Assembly: GCA_026874595.1 (NCBI GenBank)
Contig: CM049318.1
Span: forward strand, 49,442,750 to 49,506,749
Source: Sipunculus nudus
Lineage: Eukaryota > Annelida > Sipuncula > Golfingiida > Sipunculidae
Length of the DNA: 64,000 nt
Reading direction: 5' to 3'
In this document: positions 52,772-57,559 of the stretch, piece after piece
How positions within the stretch are numbered: position 1 is the first letter of the stretch
Layout of the letters: each line of letters begins with the position of its first letter
Notes under the pieces: model-generated
Databases searched by the model: none
Seen by the model: the letters and a program-made list of their open reading frames with translations, nothing else
What the model was told of the DNA's origin: nothing
Made by a program: the position numbers and the translations under genes

Positions 52772-54174
52772 AGACTGTCGAGATTAAAATCCGAGAATAA
52801 GTTAAATTATAATGAGAATCCACCTAGAACTTCAATATATATGAAACATTTTTAATATTGAAAAAAAGTTGCCATAGCATAAAAAAATATTGACAATGAC
52901 TGAAAATTGTATATTATTCAAATTATTTTAACTTTCTTAAATTATTTGTTTGAGATGCATGACTCATTATCACAATTCACCTGAAAATAAGAAATAACTG
53001 TAAGTAGATATTGTCTGGGGGGGGGGGGGGGTTGTTGGCCCTATGATTCCCCTCGACTACGCACCTGGGTGGGGGTGGTTGTGAGAACGGTCAGAACCGG
53101 GTAACTTATCATTCATTTGTGGCCGGCAACGAAGCTACCAAACTCCTGTTATTTCCACAGCACGTTATAATTATAAGTTATTAACCGACTTGTACCGCAT
53201 TGCCTCCGGATTCGCCTGACGGTAACCGTATCGGTATCAGGACTGAAAGACGCCACGGCTGAGAGAAGGCCAATACAGAAGGCAAAACTGCACAAATCAG
53301 TTCATTATAATTTTTTATTAAACTAACACTCATATTATCAACACAATTAACGGTGCACAGTTTCAGTGTGTTAATAACTGACTGTATGCAGGCGCACTCT
53401 AAAGTGGCACCTGGAGTCCCCACCTTTTGGTAGATGCTCTTAAGGTAAACATTGTATACTCAGTGTTCATTATCAGATCTAAAAGTTCCCTTAACTTTAA
53501 GCAAACCCTCTCTGTAGGAAATGTTGGAAATTTGGTAAAGATACATCAAAAGATGAGTAAAATATTTCCTGTTATGTTATTGTAAACAGTGTCCGAATTT
53601 GTCCAATCTAAAATAAAAAAAAACAGTATAAGCCATATTGCCTATGGTCATGATGTGAGCCTTCACTTACCTGTCGAACAATTTGAGGATCTTAGATCAG
53701 TAGACTTTATTATTCCGAGATATCCACGTTTAGGTAAAAACATGCTATGATAAAACTTTCACTACTTTTCTAAATACTGTCAAATTGTTAGAATAATCTT
53801 GTGGGCATCTAAACTAACATCTAATCACTTCGAACACATTACACTTCGTGACAAAAAAAAAATATTTATATAATTTTTTTCGGGTTTCAACAGGTCAAAC
53901 ATTGGAAGAGGCAAACAAGCTTCACGCTGACGGACATAGGATAGTTGGGGTGGCAGTCGGCATGGATGCGAATATGGCCGAACTTAACGCCATGGCGAGC
54001 GCACCGGAAGGATGGCACGTGATATCCATACCAGAAACAGGTGACGTTGAAAAAGGCGTGAACGACTTCATGAATATCGTCTGCTCAAACCGACCTGTTG
54101 TTGGCCCAGGGGGGCCGGTAGGTCCTGAAGGACCAATGGGACCGGAAGGGCCGGGAGCACCCGGAAGAAAATAA
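22022..54174 (+). CDS. Secreted six-vWA, three-EGF matrix protein with Gly-X-Y tail (complete 20-exon gene)
   Basis: Joined coding exons: 22022-22079, 23897-24171, 24688-25045, 28323-28591, 30032-30404, 32097-32283, 36033-36307, 38633-38731, 39447-39560, 40261-40387, 42460-42639, 43301-43398, 45614-45769, 47764-47874, 48269-48616, 49607-49822, 50039-50152, 51065-51248, 52319-52497, 53894-54174. Sum 4002 nt, 1333 residues plus TAA. All introns are GT-AG and every phase matches, which strongly supports the model. Order: signal peptide 1-19; A1 ~31-220; A2 ~235-428; A3 ~446-630; EGF1 636-667; A4 ~671-855; EGF2 860-891; A5 ~895-1080; EGF3 1086-1117; A6 ~1121-1304; Gly-X-Y tail 1311-1331. Each A domain is bracketed by a cysteine at both ends, as in matrilin-type modules. 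Family knowledge: vWA/EGF proteins of this kind act in the extracellular matrix and bind collagens or other ligands through the metal site. Inference: matrix or biomineral/byssal role is possible, unproven. Predicted N-glycosylation sequons at N306, N391, N620, N857, N929 and N1013. No transmembrane or coiled-coil segment seen. Confidence 0.9.
22080..23896 (+). other. Intron 1
   Basis: Holds a repeat copy at 22097-22215 shared with 2825-2950, and at 23340-23625 a low-complexity block of GACTCGGACTCG/GAGTCC motifs ending next to a poly-A run. A minus-strand frame at 22306-22602 is Ser/Thr/Pro-rich without domain evidence and is not called. Confidence 0.7.
23897..24171 (+). CDS. Exon 2: first half of vWA domain A1
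   Basis: Residues 20-111, entering in phase 1 after AAACAG and leaving in phase 0 before GTAAAA. It opens with an acidic EEGDP linker, the bracketing Cys31, then the MIDAS loop D42-S44-S46 (DSSAS) after the strand IDVTFLV. Two extra cysteines, C94 and C100 (in DDCGEDVQC), are matched in position only by A2. A TTG at 23911 is internal sequence, not a start. The exon ends immediately before the MIDAS threonine segment. Confidence 0.93.
24688..25045 (+). CDS. Exon 3: second half of vWA domain A1
   Basis: Residues 112-230 plus one base. Begins GANTN with the MIDAS threonine T115, continues through the strand [10 protein letters not shown] with MIDAS D149, and ends with bracketing Cys220 followed by a short proline/threonine linker ([10 protein letters not shown]). 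Acceptor TTAACCAG, donor CCAG-GTTTGT, phase 1 out. The reading frame runs on a few codons into the intron to a stop at about 25084, so an unspliced read-through product would end there. Confidence 0.93.
25360..25600 (-). repeat. Dispersed tRNA-SINE-like repeat, partial copy 3
   Basis: TAGCCTGATAAAACCGAC, TTTCTGGTCTTTCGTTC and GGGTTCGAACCCACAGTC match the 17870-18240 copy; the last is box-B-like on the minus strand. It lies in intron 3. Confidence 0.5.
25715..25815 (+). repeat. TTTTTAGCTCAGCTGAC block with GTCC/GTCT microsatellite
   Basis: TTTTTAGCTCAGCTGACTG and TCATCTGAGCTTTAGCAATC are an inverted pair, followed by (GTCC)n/(GTCT)n. This arrangement is typical of abundant bivalve interspersed repeats and heads the tandem array downstream. 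Confidence 0.65.
25815..27060 (+). repeat. ~335-bp tandem repeat array in intron 3
   Basis: The landmark CAGGGCACAAATCGTAAC recurs at about 25819, 26147, 26493 and 26827, spacing 328-346, with a shorter diverged piece from about 26997. Units share ACATCCAGAGAGGTCCATGA, CTGGAATTAGGTCTCTG, CAAGCTATGGGGCTC and TTTCATCAGTTTCTGCAGA. An 11-base poly-C is at 26281-26291. Confidence 0.85.
27570..27935 (+). repeat. ~400-bp dispersed repeat, copy 2 of 4 (intron 3)
   Basis: GGCTGTTCATTTT, ACATGTTTATAACATGTAGG, GGGGCCCCGACAAAA, CTGTCGGCAAG, ACCAGCGTTTCAC, ACAAACAACTTGTAGG in the order of the 17000 copy. Confidence 0.7.
28323..28591 (+). CDS. Exon 4: first half of vWA domain A2
   Basis: Residues 231-320. 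Starts VYFDC with bracketing Cys235 directly after the A1 linker, so A1 and A2 are in tandem with no EGF between them. MIDAS loop is D244-S246-S248 (DMSGS). It carries the extra cysteine pair C301 and C309 with a sequon at N306. Acceptor TTTGTCCAG in phase 1, donor CCG-GTAAGT in phase 0, the same phases as exon 2. The open frame extends upstream of the acceptor to 28223, but that part is intronic; an earlier AG at 28267 would shift the frame. Confidence 0.92.
28674..28706. repeat. (TAC)n trinucleotide repeat in intron 4
   Basis: About eleven TAC/ACT units, flanked by AAT and TAG runs to 28770. Confidence 0.85.
29445..29860 (+). repeat. Cluster of tRNA-derived SINE copies in intron 4
   Basis: Parts of three copies in a row: a 3' end at 29450-29500 (GATCGGCCCAGGATTTTTCC), a full copy at about 29515-29770, and a 5' piece at 29795-29850 that repeats GGGTGACATAAAAGCGGACC. 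In the full copy TAGCGAAGCGGT resembles tRNA box A and GGTTCGAAATCC (29713-29724) box B. The AT-rich palindrome at 29772-29795 separates the copies. Another copy is at 34690-34950. Confidence 0.75.
30032..30404 (+). CDS. Exon 5: second half of vWA domain A2 and Pro/Thr linker
   Basis: Residues 321-444 plus one base. Begins DGATN with MIDAS T324; D356 sits in YMTDGFP. Sequon at N391. The domain closes with Cys428, followed by a linker of about 16 residues rich in Thr and Pro ([12 protein letters not shown]), a likely O-glycosylated spacer. Acceptor CCCTCTTTCAG, donor AAAA-GTAAGT, phase 1. An (AT)n microsatellite starts 28 bases into the following intron. Confidence 0.92.
30432..30494. repeat. 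(AT)n microsatellite in intron 5
   Basis: About 60 bases of alternating AT with one TTT interruption, 28 bases after the exon 5 donor. Confidence 0.9.
30880..31650 (+). repeat. 36-bp minisatellite in intron 5, about 21 units
   Basis: Unit GGGGATAATGATGATGTTGATGACGACAACAACGAA with small changes. Because 36 is divisible by three, long frames open on both strands: plus 31137-31640 (167 codons, Asp-rich, 12-residue repeat [12 protein letters not shown]), plus 31144-31623, and minus 30825-31709. No splice site joins the Asp-rich frame to exon 5 in the right phase, so I call it non-coding. Confidence 0.85.
32097..32283 (+). CDS. Exon 6: first part of vWA domain A3
   Basis: Residues 445-506 plus two bases. 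RCSDPGD leads into the strand MVFVMD; bracketing Cys446 and MIDAS D457-S459-S461 (DSSGS) are present. Acceptor is a long T-run then GCTTCAG; the donor GTCAGT follows LNK in phase 2, the same place and phase as in exon 18 of domain A6. That shared intron position links A3 and A6. Confidence 0.92.
32490..32780 (+). repeat. ~290-bp dispersed repeat, copy C (intron 6)
   Basis: GAGTGCAAGCATCCGTCATG, CCGATTCTTCATTAGTCAAT, TTCCCGAAATGG and an AACAAACAAACACACACGAA tail match copies A and B. Confidence 0.7.
33460..33995. mobile_element. MITE-like inverted-repeat element with CCAAT and GC boxes (intron 6)
   Basis: Left end ACACCAGAGGGGAG..GTCCAATCAGATT; right end read in reverse ACACCAGGTGGCGG..AGCCAATCAGATG. 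The interior is GC-richer than its surroundings and carries several CCAAT motifs (about 33491, 33529, 33547, and reversed at 33922) and GGGCGGAGCC at about 33879. It reads like a promoter but the symmetric ends favour a transposon. Confidence 0.45.
34639..35009 (+). repeat. tRNA-SINE copy flanked by two (TA)n tracts (intron 6)
   Basis: (TA)n at 34639-34677 and 34948-35009 enclose a SINE copy at about 34690-34945 with AACTTTGTGGCCCAGGGAAT, GAGTGACATAAAAGCGGA, TGTTCGAATCTAGG (box-B-like) and GATCGGCCCA. It matches the 29515-29770 copy. Confidence 0.75.
35482..35970. mobile_element. CAGGGGCGTAGCC-type non-autonomous DNA transposon (intron 6)
   Basis: Starts CCAGGGGCGTAGCCAGG and ends near CTCTGGCTATCGTGCG, an imperfect inverse. 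The interior (GTTTGAGACTGTAA, TTCATTATCACAAG) matches 52575-53075 in intron 19, so both are copies of one family. hAT-like termini by appearance only. Its right end lies about 60 bases before exon 7. Confidence 0.5.
36033..36307 (+). CDS. Exon 7: middle of vWA domain A3
   Basis: Residues 507-598 plus one base. Contains MIDAS T528 in [10 protein letters not shown] and D561 in [10 protein letters not shown]. Acceptor TTCTTTCACCAG, phase 2 in; donor GTGAGT after [10 protein letters not shown], phase 1 out. Unlike A1 and A2, the intron does not sit in front of the MIDAS threonine. Confidence 0.93.
37050..38030 (-). pseudogene. Decayed, internally deleted LINE retrotransposon (intron 7)
   Basis: On the minus strand, several endonuclease-like pieces appear in order: about 38012-37935 ([20 protein letters not shown]), 37888-37676 ([15 protein letters not shown] and [18 protein letters not shown]), then across an in-frame TAG at 37673-37675 to [13 protein letters not shown] and [14 protein letters not shown] at 37672-37540. 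A frameshifted piece follows at about 37413-37280 ([19 protein letters not shown]). Then, with the reverse-transcriptase core missing, comes the C-terminal LINE motif [20 protein letters not shown] at about 37180-37115, continuing LYGEL. Similar to the endonuclease/RT frames often annotated as craniofacial development protein 2-like. Non-functional. Element limits may be wider, about 36890-38480. Confidence 0.8.
38633..38731 (+). CDS. Exon 8: C-terminal end of vWA domain A3
   Basis: Residues 599-631 plus one base; a 99-nt symmetric phase 1-1 exon too short and without a start codon to appear as an independent frame. It encodes the closing strand and helix of A3, [17 protein letters not shown] then a helix ending at bracketing Cys630. 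Sequon at N620 (NIT). Acceptor ATATCGTTTCAG, donor GTGAGT. Confidence 0.88.
39447..39560 (+). CDS. Exon 9: EGF domain 1
   Basis: Residues 632-669 plus one base; a 114-nt symmetric 1-1 exon holding one whole EGF module. Six cysteines at 636-667 in the order C-x4-C-x5-C-x8-C-x-C-x8-C, with CENGGTC and CTCPDGF typical of the fold. It lacks the D-x-D/N-E/Q calcium signature before the first cysteine, so it is a plain EGF. Acceptor CTACCTTAG, donor GTACGT. Confidence 0.9.
40261..40387 (+). CDS. Exon 10: start of vWA domain A4
   Basis: Residues 670-711 plus two bases. Bracketing Cys671 then strand DIIFTLD with MIDAS D682-S684-S686 (DKSGS). Acceptor TTTCATCTAG, phase 1 in; donor GTATGT after DMQ, phase 2 out. 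This intron is earlier in the fold than the first intron of A3 or A6, lying just before the second beta strand. Confidence 0.9.
40388..42459 (+). other. Intron 10 with two repeat copies
   Basis: 40420-40615 is the GCGGATCCAGGGG element with a 13-base poly-C (40442-40454) and inverse end CTGGATCCGCC. 40682-40960 is a tRNA-SINE relative: TTAGCGAAGCGGTAGAACG (box-A-like) and GGTTCAAATCC (40752-40762, box-B-like). 41885-41925 is a tRNA-like fragment. The rest is AT-rich without features. Confidence 0.6.
42460..42639 (+). CDS. Exon 11: second part of vWA domain A4
   Basis: Residues 712-771 plus two bases. RAGLVSFSD strand, then MIDAS T750 in [11 protein letters not shown]. Acceptor CTATTTCAG and donor GA-GTAAGT, phase 2 in and 2 out. 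The preceding intron is 2.1 kb and contains a SINE-like copy and a poly-C bearing repeat. Confidence 0.91.
43301..43398 (+). CDS. Exon 12: third part of vWA domain A4
   Basis: Residues 772-804 plus one base, 98 nt. Carries MIDAS D785 in [10 protein letters not shown] and the following helix [11 protein letters not shown]. Acceptor TTTTCTGCTACAG, donor ATGG-GTGAGT, phase 2 in and 1 out. Confidence 0.9.
43440..43650 (+). repeat. ~290-bp dispersed repeat, copy D (intron 12)
   Basis: GGAATGCAAGGCTCCCAAAC, TTCACTTATTCGGCC, TGAATCCGGATCAC and ACACCAAAATCTGATTGATT match copy B. Confidence 0.7.
43988..44046. repeat. (AT)n microsatellite (intron 12)
   Basis: About 59 bases of alternating AT with one AA interruption. 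Confidence 0.9.
44702..44758. repeat. (AT)n microsatellite (intron 12)
   Basis: Uninterrupted, 57 bases. Confidence 0.9.
45500..45569. repeat. (GT)n(GA)n compound microsatellite next to exon 13
   Basis: About ten GT units run directly into 25 GA units, ending 44 bases before the exon 13 start. Confidence 0.92.
45614..45769 (+). CDS. Exon 13: C-terminal end of vWA domain A4
   Basis: Residues 805-856 plus one base. Strand VTVIVIGVG, then a helix [10 protein letters not shown] and closing helix ending at Cys855. Acceptor TTATTCTCACCAG lies only 44 bases after the end of a (GT)n(GA)n microsatellite; donor AAAA-GTGAGT, phase 1. Confidence 0.9.
45910..46035. repeat. (TAG)n/(ATT)n trinucleotide tract (intron 13)
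   Basis: Degenerate TAG and ATT runs. Confidence 0.7.
46162..46225. repeat. (TA)n(GA)n compound microsatellite (intron 13)
   Basis: Fourteen TA units run directly into about seventeen GA units. Confidence 0.92.
46351..47739 (+). repeat. 48-bp minisatellite, 29 units, with higher-order structure (intron 13)
   Basis: Consensus pieces AATGTCTCTTGCTATAACAA, TTAGTTATTTGATTAG and TTTCTAAGTTTT make a 48-base unit repeated 29 times. Variant units (CTCTGTGTATAATAATT with a 2-base deletion; CTCTATGTTTAACAG) recur in fixed order: the seven units at about 46686-47017 are repeated in the same order at 47018-47354. The array ends 24 bases before exon 14. Confidence 0.95.
47764..47874 (+). CDS. Exon 14: EGF domain 2
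   Basis: Residues 857-893 plus one base, 111 nt, symmetric 1-1. Six cysteines between 860 and 891, with CKNGGTC and CQCPDGYSG. Sequon at N857 (NNT). No calcium signature before the first cysteine. It is too short for ordinary ORF detection and lies 24 bases downstream of a 29-unit minisatellite. Acceptor TTGATTTTCAG, donor GTAAGT. Confidence 0.9.
48269..48616 (+). CDS. Exon 15: first two thirds of vWA domain A5 in one exon
   Basis: Residues 894-1009 plus one base. Bracketing Cys895, MIDAS D906-S908-S910 (DASGS), T977 in RRTYTASAL and D1009 at the very end (LMVTD). The exon covers what A3, A4 and A6 split over two or three exons, so one or two introns were lost here or never gained. It is more GC-rich than its surroundings. 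Sequon N929. Acceptor CCGCCGACAG, donor GACG-GTAAGT; phase 1-1. Confidence 0.93.
48674..49040. mobile_element. MITE-like element (intron 15)
   Basis: Left CTAGTGTTAAAGT and right, reversed, CTAGTGTTTAACT form terminal inverted repeats; inner TTCATGAATAATGAA and TTCATTATTCAT and two ACCAATCAAA motifs add symmetry. About 360 bases, no coding capacity. Confidence 0.45.
49185..49600 (+). repeat. CCGTCCGTCCGT-headed interspersed repeat (intron 15)
   Basis: A short CCGTC run followed by GATTTTCACAAAGCTCACC-like and CAAGGTCACGGGTCAC-like text, resembling repeats common in bivalves. Confidence 0.45.
49607..49822 (+). CDS. Exon 16: C-terminal third of vWA domain A5
   Basis: Residues 1010-1081 plus one base. 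Starts GGSNIS (sequon N1013) completing the TDGGS motif across the splice, then helix AARELKQKG, strand ITVLALGD and a closing helix ending with Cys1080. Acceptor ACACATCTCAG, donor AATG-GTGAGA; phase 1-1. Confidence 0.92.
50039..50152 (+). CDS. Exon 17: EGF domain 3, calcium-binding type
   Basis: Residues 1082-1119 plus one base, symmetric 1-1. Begins DIDEC, the calcium-binding EGF signature, with six cysteines at 1086-1117. The third-to-fourth cysteine segment [10 protein letters not shown] fits the C-x-D/N-x4-F/Y-x-C pattern for Asp/Asn beta-hydroxylation. It is the only one of the three EGFs with both features. Acceptor TTTAACACAG, donor GTGAGT. Confidence 0.93.
50454..50526. repeat. (TA)n(TG)n compound microsatellite (intron 17)
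   Basis: About 38 bases of TA then 34 bases of TG. Confidence 0.92.
51065..51248 (+). CDS. Exon 18: first part of vWA domain A6
   Basis: Residues 1120-1180 plus two bases. Cys1121, MIDAS D1132-S1134-S1136 (DVSGS), then helix and strand [10 protein letters not shown]. The donor GTAAGA follows TLNK in phase 2, matching exon 6 of A3 exactly in position. Acceptor TTTTTGTGCACAG. Confidence 0.92.
51249..52318 (+). other. Intron 18 with two long poly-G tracts
   Basis: Poly-G at 51510-51532 (23) and 51925-51939 (15) enclose an AT-rich block of about 400 bases, the layout of a small non-autonomous element. Confidence 0.5.
52319..52497 (+). CDS. Exon 19: second part of vWA domain A6
   Basis: Residues 1181-1240 plus one base. 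MIDAS T1201 in [10 protein letters not shown] and D1234 in VVVTDGM. Acceptor is weaker than most (CATATTTTATAG), phase 2 in; donor CCCA-GTAAGT, phase 1 out. The frame is open upstream of the acceptor to 52197, but that part does not fit the domain and is intron. Confidence 0.9.
52558..53075. mobile_element. CAGGGGCGTAGCC-type element, copy 2, with (TA)n(GA)n (intron 19)
   Basis: GGGCGTCGCCAG at the left and CGACTACGCACCTGGG at the right are inverse partners. GTTTGAGACTGT and ACTCATTATCACAA match the intron 6 copy. It carries a (TA)n tract 52689-52740 running into (GA)n to 52768, and a 15-base poly-G at 53017-53031. Confidence 0.55.
53894..54174 (+). CDS. Exon 20: end of vWA domain A6, Gly-X-Y tail and stop
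   Basis: Residues 1241-1333 and TAA at 54172-54174. Completes A6 (strand [10 protein letters not shown], closing Cys1304) and then a tail with six Gly-Pro-X style triplets from 1311 to 1328 ([18 protein letters not shown]) ending APGRK. Acceptor CGGGTTTCAACAG. An AATAAA overlaps the stop at 54170-54175; a donor-like AAG-GTAGGA at 54191/54192 suggests the transcript instead continues into a spliced 3' UTR. Confidence 0.93.
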
Positions 54175-54191
54175 AATATGACTGAAATAAG

Positions 54192-54799
54192 GTAGGATGT
54201 ATTATAGGCTATATATGTAATCATACATTAAACGTAGTAAATCATCTAGAGTTATGCGTAGTCTAAAAATTATACACGCCGGCCACTTAAAATTCATTTA
54301 AAATGTCCACGTGTAACCCAAACCCTACATATGTGCGGAGCTCATTGGGATATTTTTCTTTCTTAAATATTCTTTCTTGTGTAAAGTATGTTTCCTTAAC
54401 GTAGTTGATCATTTCACTGTGTTTTGTAGTATTGTCAACATACCGTCTAGTTTACCGTCTCTAAACTGTTTGTCTTCTTATAAGAAATATTAAAGAAACA
54501 GATTTCTTGAAAAACTGTACCATTCTGCCCAGCACTGCCTTACGTATCTGGTAAAAATATTGCTTATGCAGTTTGGGTGAATTTCTTTGAACGACCTAGT
54601 ATATTTTTCTGAAAAAAAGTAAACTAACACCACGTAGATATACAAGTACAAACCGCAGCCTACAGCCATTAAATTATAATTACTTGAGAAATAACAATTA
54701 TGTGTCTTTATGTTAACCACGTATTCACATGATATATATAACATCGTCTTCCTTGTATAAAACTTAGTCTGATCATTTTCGTGTTATTTATAATTCCAG
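54192..54799 (+). other. Probable 3' UTR intron of the vWA/EGF gene
   Basis: AATAAG-GTAGGA 17 bases after the stop, and TTATTTATAATTCCAG at 54799, form a plausible intron of 608 bases in the 3' UTR. The last exon would then start at 54800. ATTAAA at about 55146-55151 could serve as its polyadenylation signal. Not proven; the AATAAA overlapping the stop could alternatively end the transcript near 54190-54200. Confidence 0.4.
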
Positions 54800-55199
54800 A
54801 TTGTCAGCAATGAAGTAGAAGAAACGTACACAGACTGTGGATAACCAAGACCATCTTACAGATAATCATATTTTGGTTACCATAATGCTTATGCAGCTTT
54901 CAATCACACATAACCTAAATTCCATCATTTGAGAGGCGTTAGCGCTCTTTATAACAGTCTGTGTATTTCAGGAATATATATAGACGCCATGCACAGATCT
55001 TTAGCGCAATATTCCTTCTACAGTTCAATGACCTTGACCCTTGCCACGTGACTTTCAGTCTTGTCTTTTTAGTCATATGATTAATGATTTTGTCACGTGT
55101 CAATGCATGGACTCACGATTGAAGACATTTCAAAGATTATTATGAATTAAATGGTAAACTGTTTATGTTAAAAATTGGCCAAGTATATTAACAAAGTGA

Positions 55200-55653
55200 T
55201 ATGTCTAGAATAGAATTTATAGTATGCCTGAGGTAGACATGGTGCTGATCATTTTAGCAATTTCATATCGTTGTATTTCCAGCGTATTGTACTTCTTTCA
55301 GCCATCATCACACTAATACCCTAGTCTTAGATATTTTTGGTCAGCATTTGAACTAACCATACTGCTCTCACCGTATTGCATTATCGCTCGTGCTTTAGAA
55401 TGTTAGATCATATATACAGTGCTGCCACTCTATACCTTTTAAAAGTAACATATTTTTTTTCTGGAAAGACTTTTTTTATACCTTTTAATTCTTTTTAAGG
55501 GGTTTATACTTTTTTATACTTTTTCTATAATCTTTAGCTTCAGAAGGTTATAATTGGTTGTTTTCCTGAACCTATTGAATGCAGTAGACTTGCTCTGTTA
55601 ATATGTCATAATAGTGTCATTTTATTACCGATGATTTATTTTTTACAAGAACA

Positions 55654-55713
<60 letters not shown>

Positions 55714-56250
55714 CTACCTGAAGCATGTTAAGAAGATTCGCATGCTGTGATATCGTACAACAGTTGCGTTGTTTGGCATTGATTTTTTTATTTTTTTTAT
55801 ATAATCCAGACAATTTTATACTTTTTTCCTTTTAAGCCATGAGTGGCATCCCTGTATATACCTCAATCGAACTCTGCTGCTTTCTCAGCTGTAAGTGTGC
55901 ATTAGTGTGAACCATCAGTCAATTATCATGTATAGTTTAAGTGCATTTAAAAGGGAATCTTTCACCAGTAATCGAATCTGACAACATGCTCACTGCTAAA
56001 ATCTCTTGTGTGCCATAATTGTATGTATAAGCATATGGCAAATAAACAACATAAACTAATATACAGTGACTTGTGTGATTTCTTTAACAAACGTGTCAGA
56101 GGTCAATATGGGGATTACGTGCGAAAGTGGATATATTTTTTTTTATTTCAAGACGGTCACGTTTACATCCATATAAAACTTTCATTTCCCCTGTGTTACT
56201 CCCGTCTCCTTACTCCGCACAATAATTAACAATTTACAGGTGTGATTAAA
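55200..56250 (+). other. Downstream flank with T-rich repeat and (TA)n
   Basis: No gene. 55430-55640 is a T-rich block with CTATTGAATGCAGTAGAC that recurs at 56800-57000 (CAGTTGAGTGCGGTAGAC). (TA)n at 55657-55711. Confidence 0.6.
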
Positions 56251-56329
56251 GGGGCCTTTTCCTATATCTGACATTTATAAACTAAAGGTAATCCCTTGGA
56301 GTTTTTTTTTTTTTATAAAAATAGGCCTG

Positions 56330-56720
56330 AAAACGTGGATATCACTGCACACAGGCTGCTTGTTTTGTTCATATCAACATGTTTATAATGTGTGGGGGCC
56401 CGCGAAAATAATCAAAACACATTCAACAGAGAAGCCAGAGCTTTGCTATAATGGCGTTTTGCAACAAGAGACCTTTCTACCTCCACACATATACAACGTA
56501 AAACCTTTTTTTTTTGTTTGTCAGCATTACCGTGTTTACAAAGACAATGTTGATAAACAAGTTCATACATCCTCACGGAGGCGTTATAACCAGAATTACC
56601 CTTAGATCATTAGTAAATATACAGGAGAAACTAGAAATCACAAATTCTTTTTTTTTTCAAAGGGGAGATGAAATGACAGCTTTAATATATCGGTCGAGTA
56701 TAGATGGGTAGCTTTAGACT
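56330..56720 (+). repeat. ~400-bp dispersed repeat, copy 3 of 4
   Basis: CACACAGGCTGCTTGTTTTG, GGGGGCCCGCGAAAATAATC, GTTTTGCAACAAGAGACC, GTGTTTACAAAGACAATGTT. Part of a larger duplicated segment with copy 4. Confidence 0.8.
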
Positions 56721-57159
56721 GGGAAAATATGTATTTTGATATAAGGTCAACATCCTATTATTAAACAACTGACTGTTTTAAGTAACATATTGTTCTTCAG
56801 GCAAGGCTTCTTTTTTATAGTTTTTTTCATACTTTTTTTAAGGTTAATACTTTTTTTTATATCTATGTCCCCTTAAATCATTATCTTCAGGTAGAGATTT
56901 TGTAGACTGTTTACCTGAAACAGTTGAGTGCGGTAGACATGCTCTTTTAATATTTTAATATACTGTACATTTTACTAGCGGTGATATTTATTTTCTGCGA
57001 TCTTGTAAATTATTTACAGAATCTCAGGATATATGGAATACCAGAATAAATTTATATACTTTCATACCTTAAACGGGCCTAATCAACTATCTGACCGTTG
57101 TAAACTAAAGATTATTCCTTATAGCCTTTATAAGAATAGGTAAGAAAAAGTGGATATTA

Positions 57160-57550
57160 CCACACACAGGCTGCTTGTTTTGTTTATGTCAACCTGTATT
57201 TAATATATGGGGGCTCGCCAAAATAATCAAAGCAAATTCATCGAGGGCATCTGGCGGCAAGAAAGAGAAGCCTGAGCTTTGTTTATGGCGTTTTGCAACA
57301 AGTGACCTTTCTACCTCCGCATTTATGCGACCTACCACCTTAGGTTACATGTTTTGCTCTTTGTCAGTATTGCTGTGTTTGCAAACACGTTGTTGATAAA
57401 TAAGTTTATACATCCTTCACGAAAGCGTTATAAGAACTTTTCATAACCAGAATTACCCTTGGATCTTTAATATTTACACAGAGGAAGCAAGAATAACATA
57501 AATTCTTTTTCAAAAGGTGGATGAATAGGCATCTTTAAGCTTATTTAGAA
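57160..57550 (+). repeat. ~400-bp dispersed repeat, copy 4 of 4
   Basis: CACACAGGCTGCTTGTTTTG, GGGGGCTCGCCAAAATAATC, GCATCTGGCGGCAAGA, GTTTTGCAACAAGTGACC, GTGTTTGCAAACACGTTGTT. It retains the GGCGGCAAG part missing in copy 3. Confidence 0.8.
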
Positions 57551-57559
57551 ATATTGCAT

